From JBLHGU01 sp047615875 (lineage in GTDB: Bacteria > Pseudomonadota > Gammaproteobacteria > Arenicellales > CAJQKF01), in NCBI GenBank assembly GCA_047615875.1, contig JBLHGU010000074.1, positions 1 to 23,203 on the forward strand: a stretch of DNA of 23,203 nt. Direction: 5' to 3'. The first letter of the stretch is position 1, and the number at the start of each line of letters is the position of its first letter. A model generated the notes under the pieces. It was not told the origin of the DNA and did no database searches. It saw nothing but the letters and a program-made list of their open reading frames with translations. Of this stretch, positions 16,821-23,203 are shown one piece after another. Position numbers and translations under genes: made by a program.

Positions 16821-18362
16821 ATGTCTTTTTATCTGATTATCAATGCGGATGATTATGGCTACTATCCCAATGTAAGCAAAGGAATTATTCATGCCATTCA
16901 GCACGGTCTTGTTACGGCAACCGGGGTGATAACTAATGGTGAGAATTATAATACACAGTTGACATGGCTATTGCCGCACAAATTGCAAGTAGATATCGGC
17001 GTTCATCTTAATTTAACAGAGGGATATGCGGTATCTGAGGTTATGCACCAAAGGCTTATTCACCGCAGGGGAAAGTTCTGTAGTGTTAAAGAGTTGCTGT
17101 TATTAATGGCCGCAAAAAAGCTAAGCGGGCAGGACATACTTTGCGAGTTTCGAGCACAGATTGATCGATTAATTGATGCTGGAGTCAAACCGGTATTTGT
17201 CAATTCTCACGAACACATACAATTGTTGCCCAGCATTGAAGAACAGGTAAGAAAAGTGCGGGATGAGTTCGAAATTAAACATGTAAGGCGTGTTTCAGTT
17301 GACAGCATTATGCCCGCCACAGGCAACTCCATTGTGCGCAATCTTACATTGGGGTTGTTAGCAAAAGTATTTGATCAGAAATCTTTACCAAAATCTCCAC
17401 AGCTACTTGGGCTGACTGCCAGTGGGAAATTAACTATGGATTATTTTAAGCGTTACATTGACAAGATTGTTGGTGGGAAAACCTACGAACTGATGTGCCA
17501 TCCAGGATTTGACGAAGACGGTTCCCGGGTGGCTAGAAAAGCTAGTGGTTATCATCATTGGGGTGTTGAGCTCGTCGACGACGGAAGTAGAGACAATACT
17601 TTTACCGCACTGGAAGCTATGACAACCGTAAGACTTCGATTAGCGGGTATAAAGTTGAGTCGAAACTTTGGCAAGGAGGCCGCGCTACTCGCGGGTCTTA
17701 AAGCGGCCAAAGGGGATGCAGTTATAACCATGGATGCGGACCATCAGCATCCGCCAGATTGTATTCCAGCTATGCTCAAGCTTTGGCAACAAGGCAATAT
17801 GGTAGTTAATGGACGAAAGCAGGACTACCAACGGAAGAACGCTGTTGTTCAGGCAGGTTCACGCATATTCAACAGTTTTCTCAATCGGGGCAGTAGTTTT
17901 TGTTTTACCAATGCATCGGATTTCAAGCTACTTGACCGATCTATCGTCGAAATACTTTGTCAGGACATCGGTGAATTTAGTCGTTTTTATCGGGGCCTGG
18001 TTTGCTGGGTGGGCTATAGGCAAATCGATCTGGAATATTCTGTGTCTAGCCGACATAGCGGTGATAGTCAGTGGAGTCTGCTGGCAATGGCTGAGCTTGC
18101 CATTACGGCAATCACCTCATTTACGAATCGTCCGCTCAGACTAATTACAATGTTCGGAGTATTCATGTTGTTATTCGCGGTACTGGTTTCCATAGATGCG
18201 TTAATTTTTTGGTCCACCAATCACCCTGTTTCCGGGTTTGCGACAACCATAATGACCCTGCTGATTGTTGGTAGCTTAACGCTCATATCGCTAGGAATTA
18301 TTGGCGAGTACATCGCCAAAATATATGAAGAGGTCAAATCAAGACCGATGTATCTTATCTAG
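16821..18362 (+). CDS. Chimeric gene: ChbG/HpnK-type carbohydrate deacetylase joined to GT2 polyprenyl-phosphate glycosyltransferase
   Basis: The frame is open for 513 codons, but it carries two proteins usually encoded apart. Residues 1 to about 247 are a YdjC/ChbG/HpnK deacetylase with metal-site residues Asp10-Asp11 (INADDYG), His62 (GVHLNLTEG), and His130 and His132 (NSHEHIQ), ending at LMCHPGF. From residue about 248 it becomes a DPM1/GtrB-like glycosyltransferase family 2 protein. It enters at VELVDDGSRDNT, lacking the 30 or so N-terminal residues with the first strand that binds the nucleotide sugar. DADHQHPP (DxD, 305-312), IGEFSRFYRGL and two C-terminal membrane helices (about 443-465 and 473-495) remain. 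The usual C-terminal tail of the deacetylase is also missing. This points to an in-frame deletion near 17556-17570. The GT2 half is probably inactive; the deacetylase half may fold. Confidence 0.82.
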   Translation: MSFYLIINADDYGYYPNVSKGIIHAIQHGLVTATGVITNGENYNTQLTWLLPHKLQVDIGVHLNLTEGYAVSEVMHQRLIHRRGKFCSVKELLLLMAAKKLSGQDILCEFRAQIDRLIDAGVKPVFVNSHEHIQLLPSIEEQVRKVRDEFEIKHVRRVSVDSIMPATGNSIVRNLTLGLLAKVFDQKSLPKSPQLLGLTASGKLTMDYFKRYIDKIVGGKTYELMCHPGFDEDGSRVARKASGYHHWGVELVDDGSRDNTFTALEAMTTVRLRLAGIKLSRNFGKEAALLAGLKAAKGDAVITMDADHQHPPDCIPAMLKLWQQGNMVVNGRKQDYQRKNAVVQAGSRIFNSFLNRGSSFCFTNASDFKLLDRSIVEILCQDIGEFSRFYRGLVCWVGYRQIDLEYSVSSRHSGDSQWSLLAMAELAITAITSFTNRPLRLITMFGVFMLLFAVLVSIDALIFWSTNHPVSGFATTIMTLLIVGSLTLISLGIIGEYIAKIYEEVKSRPMYLI

Positions 18363-18393
18363 TCCTCCTTTGGTGTCGACCAGTTTCCACCCA

Positions 18394-19076
18394 ATGCAAA
18401 CAAGTAAAGATTACTGGAGTTTCTAGCAGCAACCAGACCAGGATGATCCGCGACTGATTTGTGAAACAAAATTTATTAGCTTTCGAATAACCCAACTGCT
18501 AAGGCCGCACTCAGATTAGGCCATATTGGATTATGGCTGTGGGCTTGGTTTGCTTAGTGCGACTTTCGCAGACAATGGTAGAAGTGTCGACTTATGGGAC
18601 AGCAGTGCAATCGCGCGAAGCAAAGCAATCCAGCTACATAGTCATGCTGGCTCAATTAGTGTATTGCATCGTTTGCCCGATAGAAAAAATATAATCTGAT
18701 AATAGTATCCAGCGTTTCTCAATACATGGACGATAACGCACTGATAGAAGCCAGCAGGTGTTGGCAGAATTGCCTGTTGCCAGGAGGCATAATACTTGTT
18801 TCCGACATAATTACCAAACAACGCTAGACTCTTAGGGAGTTGCTCACATTGCTTAAGTTTGTTTTCACCAACGGCCTAATGACTCGCATCATTGTTAGCT
18901 TGCCACGGGCCTTGATTGGCTATTACCTCAAATCTAAATCCGCGCCACTTGTTTATAGAGATATAGCAGATTTGAAGAAGCTTTTTTCACATCAGAACTT
19001 TGCTTCCACCGAGGTGAAAAACCCAAATATGTTCCCCACCAGGAAAGCACTCGTTCTACGCCGATTCGGCGGGTAA
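18394..19076 (+). pseudogene. Class I SAM methyltransferase, three in-frame TAG codons and one frameshift
   Basis: Conceptual translation from ATG 18394 gives MQTSKDYWSF, TAG (18424), QQPDQDDPRLICETKF, then TAG (18517), AILDYGCGLGLLSATFADNG (motif I) and VDLWDSS. The frame then breaks in an A6 run at 18684-18689. Restoring one A gives RKKYNLIIVSSVSQYMDD, the expected motif after the acidic loop. It continues through CLLPGGIILVSD, a TAG at 18825-18827, and 83 further codons to TAA at 19074. The repaired protein of about 227 aa is a normal class I methyltransferase. It lies between two glycosyltransferase genes, so it probably once modified a glycan or lipid. It is now non-functional unless the lesions are sequencing errors. 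Confidence 0.8.
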
Positions 19077-19092
19077 TAGACGGGATAAAGCT

Positions 19093-20280
19093 ATGCTTTT
19101 TTATCGGAATAGGAACCAAAAATCACTTATCAAAGAACGCAATCCAGACTTGCTCGAAATGTTAGCCTGGTCAATCTGGTTGCTGTTTTTGCTTTATTTG
19201 GTGTTAAACAGGCTGGACAACGGACATGGTGAAGCAGAGGTTTTCAAAATATATCTTGATGCAGCCAATCGGTGGTTAGATGCTAAACCACTTTATAACG
19301 GTAACGGTACCGACTTTATTTATTTCCCCCAGGCGGCGATATTTTTCATTCCATTTACCTATATAGAGCCAGAGTATTCCGGCATATTGTGGCGTATTCT
19401 AAATACAGGAATTTATGCTTTAGGTGTTTATCGTTTAAGCCAGGTTGCCAGACAATATTCTCGTCTGGATCAGTTTCTGTTAATTTCGGTCGTCAGTATC
19501 CTGATGGGGGCAAGCGCCGCTAAGCTCGGCCAGCTAACCCTGCTAGTTACCGGCTTGATGATGCTGACTGTTTATGCACTACATTATCAACGTACTGCAC
19601 AGGCCGCCTGGTTGATTATGCTTGGTCTGTTTCTAAAGCCTTTGGCGCTACCCTTTGCGTTACTGGTAATGGTGTTTTATCCCACAACAGCAAAGTCTAT
19701 ATTGCTCGCAGTAGTGGTATTCCTGCTAATACCTTTTCTTACACAATCCGCTGAATATGTCGTTCAGGAAGTCGAAAATGGCTTTACAACTATGCGCTAT
19801 GTTGCAGAATTTGGCAGATATAATCCTACGGGGCATGCCTTCGCGCAGCTATTCTGGATGCTCGACTTTATGGGTTTGAGCATACCGATATTCTGGCAAA
19901 TACCGATTACCCTGCTGCTGGCGATGGCAACACTTTACGTTTGCCACTGGATCAGGATGCAGGCTGATGAAAATGTTTTTCTGATTTGTATCCTCACACT
20001 TGCCGCCTGTTTTATCCTGTTGTTCAACCCCAGAACCGAAGGTAATACTTATGTTCTGATGGCGCCGCCATTAGCAGTTTTCCTCGGTTGGTGCTGGATT
20101 AAACATACTAATTACCTTCGCTACGTTTTGGTTGTCGTATTGCTAGGATTTCTTTCAAGTCACAGTATTGGTCATTGGCTTATTGACGGGCCCACAGTGT
20201 GGATTAAGCCTTTATTGTGTATTTTCTTCCTGGCTAGTGTTTTTGCCTTCTACCGGAGAACAGTCATCAATAATATTTAG
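19093..20280 (+). CDS. GT87-family (DUF2029) polytopic glycosyltransferase
   Basis: The protein has 395 aa, about ten hydrophobic helices and short basic loops. It resembles the DUF2029/GT87 family of GT-C enzymes that use polyprenyl-phosphate mannose or related donors. The first extracytoplasmic loop holds FKIYLDAANRWLDAKPLYN and DFIYFPQAA, a pattern typical of the family. LFNPRTEGNTYVLMAPPLA near residue 315 is also characteristic. No stop or shift interrupts it. It follows the broken methyltransferase by 16 bp and shares its direction. It is the only gene of the glycosylation locus that appears fully intact, and its partner donor synthase (the GT2 half of the chimera) looks damaged. Confidence 0.8.
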   Translation: MLFYRNRNQKSLIKERNPDLLEMLAWSIWLLFLLYLVLNRLDNGHGEAEVFKIYLDAANRWLDAKPLYNGNGTDFIYFPQAAIFFIPFTYIEPEYSGILWRILNTGIYALGVYRLSQVARQYSRLDQFLLISVVSILMGASAAKLGQLTLLVTGLMMLTVYALHYQRTAQAAWLIMLGLFLKPLALPFALLVMVFYPTTAKSILLAVVVFLLIPFLTQSAEYVVQEVENGFTTMRYVAEFGRYNPTGHAFAQLFWMLDFMGLSIPIFWQIPITLLLAMATLYVCHWIRMQADENVFLICILTLAACFILLFNPRTEGNTYVLMAPPLAVFLGWCWIKHTNYLRYVLVVVLLGFLSSHSIGHWLIDGPTVWIKPLLCIFFLASVFAFYRRTVINNI

Positions 20281-20349
20281 TTTTTCAACTTCTACGAATT
20301 CTTCAAAAAAGTACCTGTAAATTCAATTAAAAGGAATTAGTTATCAATA

Positions 20350-20369
20350 AATTGACATTATAGTCAATT
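20350..20369. promoter_or_regulatory. Dyad upstream of the Lrp/AsnC regulator (putative autoregulatory operator)
   Basis: AATTGAC and GTCAATT form a perfect 7-bp inverted repeat around six bases (ATTATA), followed by a further half-site-like TTGTCAA at 20370-20376. It lies 41 bp before the regulator ATG, where a promoter is expected. Lrp-family proteins commonly bind AT-rich dyads and repress their own genes, so autoregulation and control of the downstream synthetase are likely. The binding itself is inference. Confidence 0.5.
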
Positions 20370-20410
20370 GTTGTCAAAATTTCTGTCCTTGAAATTTTCC
20401 TGTCACTTAC

Positions 20411-20938
20411 ATGCCCAGTGTTAAAAACCTAAATCCCCTCCAGGGAGCAATCAGTTCATCCCGAGGCGCTAATAAATCATCGCCATCAGATGAACTGAAC
20501 AGGCAAATTATTGCCATGTTGCAGGAGGATGGCAGGCTACCTTATAAAGATATCGCATCAAAACTCGGTGTTTCAGAGGGTACGATCAGAAATCGCGTGC
20601 AATGGATGAAGGATGCCGGCATGTTGCGAATTTGTGCGTTAGCCGACCCCATGGCCATACGCTATCAGTCCGACGCTATGGTGGGTATCAAAGTCGCGAG
20701 TAACAGTAGTCCGCGGCAGGTAGCGGAGCGCCTATCCGGTCATTCAGAAGTGGTGTATGTGGTTTGGGTATCTGGCAGATTTGATTTGTTGATAGAGGTG
20801 GTGTGTGAAACCACGAAAAATTTTCAGTCATTTCTTGAGCACGAGGTTTTCAATCAAGCTGACATTGCCCATGTAGAGGTTATGACAGCCATTGATATGT
20901 TTAAAAATCAGTTTTTGTTGAAACGCCAGGCAGTTTGA
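20411..20938 (+). CDS. Lrp/AsnC-family transcriptional regulator
   Basis: The protein has 175 aa. An N-terminal winged helix-turn-helix covers residues about 28-78, with LNRQIIAMLQEDGRLPYKDIA and VSEGTIRNRVQWMKDAGML as helices. It is followed by a RAM/AsnC ligand-binding domain (residues about 90-165) with WVSGRFDLLIEVV. A serine-rich extension of about 26 residues precedes the helix-turn-helix and is longer than in most family members; a start further in is possible, but no other ATG fits. It probably senses an amino acid or amine and controls the synthetase that starts 56 bp downstream. Confidence 0.92.
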   Translation: MPSVKNLNPLQGAISSSRGANKSSPSDELNRQIIAMLQEDGRLPYKDIASKLGVSEGTIRNRVQWMKDAGMLRICALADPMAIRYQSDAMVGIKVASNSSPRQVAERLSGHSEVVYVVWVSGRFDLLIEVVCETTKNFQSFLEHEVFNQADIAHVEVMTAIDMFKNQFLLKRQAV

Positions 20939-20949
20939 AACTGACCCTG

Positions 20950-20977
20950 GTTTAAAGATTACTGTTTAAAGATTACT
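20950..20977. repeat. 14-bp perfect tandem duplication before the synthetase gene
   Basis: GTTTAAAGATTACT occurs twice head to tail, at 20950-20963 and 20964-20977. It fills the gap between the regulator stop and the ribosome site AGAGGAGA (about 20982-20989) of the synthetase. It could be a slippage duplication or a pair of protein-binding sites. Confidence 0.85.
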
Positions 20978-20994
20978 ACTAAGAGGAGAAAATT

Positions 20995-22413
20995 ATGAGT
21001 TCTGAGTATTTCGAAAATTTCGCAGACGCCCTGCCAGATCCAGCCAGGCTGAAAGAAGAGAAAGAACGCCTTGAAGCGGCCGGTATTAAGTACTTATTCG
21101 CCTGCTGGATTGACATGTTTGGTACACCAAAAACCAAGCCAGTGCCGATGAGTGACTTTGAACTACTGTTTATGGGCAAAGGCCCACAGTTTGCGGTGCA
21201 TTCAATCTCTTTCGTGCCAGAACTTGGTCCGGCAGACTCAGATCAGGTTCCCCTGCCAGATATTGACAGCATTGTTATCTGCCCCTGGGATCGAACGATT
21301 GCCTGGGTATTCTCTGATCTTTGGTGGGAAGGCAAACCCTATAATCTTTGCCCTCGTCAGGCACTAAAGCGGGCCGTTCACGAAGCCAAAGAACAGGGCT
21401 ATGCTATGTATGCCGGTGTTGAGCCGGAGTTTATTGCCATGAAGTGGGATGACCAGGGTTTGCCTGTGAAAGCATTCGACAACGACCCGGTTAACGGTGT
21501 TCGACCCCGTCGTCAAGCTTTTGGTTATGATGTGGAATACTCGCTGGACTCCATGGGTTTTCTAGGAGAGATGATCGATATTCTAGAGGAGATGGGTTGG
21601 AATTTACACGATGTAGTTGCAGAGGGTGGTTATTCCCAGTTCGAGTTGGACTTCCATTACACCGATGTTCTAACCATGGCCGATCGCCTGGTATTCCTGC
21701 GAGTTTTGCTGAAAGAAGTTGCTAAAAAGCACGGCATGTTTATTACCTTTATGCCTAAGCCAACTACTGGCGACTGGCGTTCAGGTGCGCACATGAATAC
21801 CTCAATGCAGAGAATCGACAATCCCGGCGTAAATATATACGAGGGTGAAGACGGTCAGTGGAGCGAGCAAGTATTTCATGCATTGGGTGGAATTCTTAAA
21901 CATGGCGGTGCTATTACGGCAGTTGCCTGTCCAACAGTCAACTCCTACAACGGTTTAGTACCTAAGGTCGGCGGTTTTGAAGGTGGTACCTATACTTGGG
22001 CACCAACCCACATGGCCTATGGACGCAACAATCGTTCTGCCATGTTGAGATTGCCTCAGAGTCGTTTTGCTATCGAGAATCGCGCAGCAGACATGTGTAT
22101 GAATCCCTACATGGGTCTTGGCATGATGCTAAGCGCCTCTATAGATGGTTTGGTGAATAAAATGGATCCGGGTCCGTCTCTAGATGAGGATCTGTATGTA
22201 ATGGACGCAGCTGAGAAGGCCGAACGCGCCATAACGCCGTTGCCACGTAACCTGCTCGAAGCAACCGAGATTCTGGCTAAAAGTGATCTGGCTAAACACG
22301 TTATGGGTCCAGTGCTACACAATTCATTTTTAACCTACAAAGTGGATGAGTGGGAACGCTATCACCAAACAGTTACTGATTGGGAAGTACGGGAATATCT
22401 CAGGCTGTATTAA
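20995..22413 (+). CDS. Glutamine-synthetase-family ligase (type III GlnT / glutamate-methylamine ligase-like)
   Basis: This 472-aa cytosolic enzyme would join glutamate's side chain to ammonia or an amine with ATP. The catalytic core is present. Metal and nucleotide ligands are Glu143 and Glu145 (GVEPEF), Glu210 and Glu217 (AEGGYSQFELDF), His266 (GAHMN) and Glu361 (IENR). Arg344 lies in GRNNRS. The sequence type matches the GlnT/GMAS branch rather than GlnA: it has FACWIDMFGTPKTKPVP near the start, and I see no adenylylation-site loop typical of GlnA. A strong ribosome site supports the start. It follows an Lrp regulator and is coupled to a MetX-like hydrolase. Whether the amine acceptor is ammonia, methylamine or another amine cannot be read here. 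Confidence 0.87.
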   Translation: MSSEYFENFADALPDPARLKEEKERLEAAGIKYLFACWIDMFGTPKTKPVPMSDFELLFMGKGPQFAVHSISFVPELGPADSDQVPLPDIDSIVICPWDRTIAWVFSDLWWEGKPYNLCPRQALKRAVHEAKEQGYAMYAGVEPEFIAMKWDDQGLPVKAFDNDPVNGVRPRRQAFGYDVEYSLDSMGFLGEMIDILEEMGWNLHDVVAEGGYSQFELDFHYTDVLTMADRLVFLRVLLKEVAKKHGMFITFMPKPTTGDWRSGAHMNTSMQRIDNPGVNIYEGEDGQWSEQVFHALGGILKHGGAITAVACPTVNSYNGLVPKVGGFEGGTYTWAPTHMAYGRNNRSAMLRLPQSRFAIENRAADMCMNPYMGLGMMLSASIDGLVNKMDPGPSLDEDLYVMDAAEKAERAITPLPRNLLEATEILAKSDLAKHVMGPVLHNSFLTYKVDEWERYHQTVTDWEVREYLRLY

Positions 22414-23203
22414 TGGACTATGACCTATTCCATTTAGGCGACGTCACCCTGCAGTCTGGCAGGGTGCTACCCGATGCGAAGCTGGCTTATAAGACTTATG
22501 GAACGCTGAATGCGGCAAGGGATAATACGGTTGTTTTACCAACCTTTTATACTGGCTCGCATATTCGTAACGAAGGTTTCTTTGGCGCAGGTCGCGCCAT
22601 TGATCCTGCTCGCCACTTTATTGTTTCCATTAATCTGTTTGGCAACGGATATTCTTCGTCGCCAAGCAATACCAGTGGACCTGCCGATGGTGGCAACTTT
22701 CCTCTGGTAACGCTGCACGACAATATCCATTGTCAGCAGCGTTTGCTTGAGGAACAGTTTGGTATTGAAGAAGTGCTGTTGGTCACCGGTTGGTCTATGG
22801 CGGGTTGTCAGTCATTTCAATGGGCCGCGCAGTTTCCGGATCGTGTGAAGAACATTGTGCCGTTTTGTGCATCAGCGAAAACTTCTCCACATAACTATGT
22901 GTTTCTGGAAGGCGCTAAGGCCGCTCTGCAGGCGGATGCCGCCTACAGGGGTGGCTTTTATGATAGCCCGCCGCAGACCGGTCTAAAGGCATTCGGTCGG
23001 GTGTATGCCGGTTGGGCTTACTCACAGACCTGGTACCGGGATAAGTTACATCGTCACTTTGGGTTGGATAGCGCAGAAGATGTGTTGCTCGACTGGGAGC
23101 AGGACCATCTTGCCTGGGATGCTAATAATCTGCTGGCAAAACTGGCGTCCTGGCAGGCTAGTGATATCAGCAATAACACGCTCTATCAGGGTAATTTTGA
23201 AGC
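22413..23203 (+). CDS. MetX-like alpha/beta-fold hydrolase or acyltransferase (partial, runs off window)
   Basis: The ATG shares one base with the synthetase stop (TAATG), so the genes are translationally coupled. The visible 263 residues open MDYDLFHLGDVTLQSGRVLPDAKLAYKTYG, the typical start of homoserine O-acyltransferase-like proteins, with LPTFYTGSH in the oxyanion region. The nucleophile is Ser128 in GWSMAGCQSFQWA. In true MetX the elbow reads GGSMGG, so Trp127 and Ala130 differ. Together with the non-methionine context this suggests a related hydrolase or acyltransferase rather than MetX itself. The Asp and His of the triad would lie beyond the window edge. The reading frame is open to the last base. 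Confidence 0.82.
   Translation, partial: MDYDLFHLGDVTLQSGRVLPDAKLAYKTYGTLNAARDNTVVLPTFYTGSHIRNEGFFGAGRAIDPARHFIVSINLFGNGYSSSPSNTSGPADGGNFPLVTLHDNIHCQQRLLEEQFGIEEVLLVTGWSMAGCQSFQWAAQFPDRVKNIVPFCASAKTSPHNYVFLEGAKAALQADAAYRGGFYDSPPQTGLKAFGRVYAGWAYSQTWYRDKLHRHFGLDSAEDVLLDWEQDHLAWDANNLLAKLASWQASDISNNTLYQGNFE

Noticed and set aside
18394..18827. TAG recoded as an amino acid
   Set aside because: TAG ends the hydratase-like, DUF1244, amidase, thioredoxin-like and chimeric genes here. The damaged genes also show a TGA, a frameshift and a deletion.
22413..23203. Homoserine O-acetyltransferase MetX
   Set aside because: The nucleophile elbow is GWSMAG rather than GGSMGG, and the gene is coupled to a GlnT-like ligase instead of methionine genes.

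Overview
The window looks like chromosomal DNA from a Gammaproteobacterium of moderate G+C, possibly a free-living or marine one. The evidence is a ZntB-type transporter, a YcaQ-type DNA glycosylase, a DUF1244 protein, an LhgO-like oxidase and a KefB-like antiporter, with moderate spacing between genes. The species cannot be named from sequence alone. I count about 16 apparently intact genes, one of them cut by the right edge. There is one chimeric gene and four broken genes, two of them a toxin-antitoxin pair, and several of the broken genes lie outside any simple open reading frame.

Region 1 (1-4576) looks like an accessory stretch. It carries a one-domain EamA transporter, a ZntB-like metal transporter and an alpha/beta-hydrolase fused to a class III nucleotide cyclase. 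A 114-bp direct repeat lies on either side of zntB, one copy before it and one copy before the hydrolase-cyclase gene. A ParDE-type toxin-antitoxin module follows on the minus strand. Both of its genes are frameshifted, yet its operator-like dyad and -35 box look intact. The module is bracketed by two identical GTGACA-G-TGTCAC palindromes.

Region 2 (4577-15133) reads as ordinary housekeeping and metabolic sequence. A PLP aminotransferase diverges from a 2-keto-4-pentenoate hydratase-like gene. YcaQ diverges from a DUF1244 gene followed by an amidase. On the minus strand a compact moaC-moeA-lhgO-like-methyltransferase operon joins molybdenum cofactor synthesis to an FAD oxidase. Divergent from it are a thioredoxin-like protein, probably with a TTG start, and a CPA2 antiporter. 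Several divergent promoter regions contain perfect short dyads that look like operators.

Region 3 (15134-20280) is a decaying cell-surface glycosylation locus. It contains a GT39/ArnT-like membrane glycosyltransferase whose reading frame continues for about 100 codons past an in-frame TGA and then a TAG. Next is a chimera of a ChbG/HpnK deacetylase and a GT2 polyprenyl-phosphate glycosyltransferase, apparently made by an internal deletion. A SAM methyltransferase follows with three in-frame TAG codons and one single-base frameshift. Last is an apparently intact GT87 (DUF2029) glycosyltransferase. TAG ends several healthy genes nearby, so stop-codon recoding is unlikely and the locus is most simply read as pseudogenising.

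Region 4 (20281-23203) holds an Lrp/AsnC regulator with a dyad in its upstream region, a glutamine-synthetase-family ligase (GlnT/GMAS-like), and a MetX-like alpha/beta hydrolase overlapping the ligase stop by one base and running off the window. I read it as a small regulated amine or amino-acid module. I did not find a convincing new defence system, CRISPR array, insertion sequence, rRNA or tRNA.
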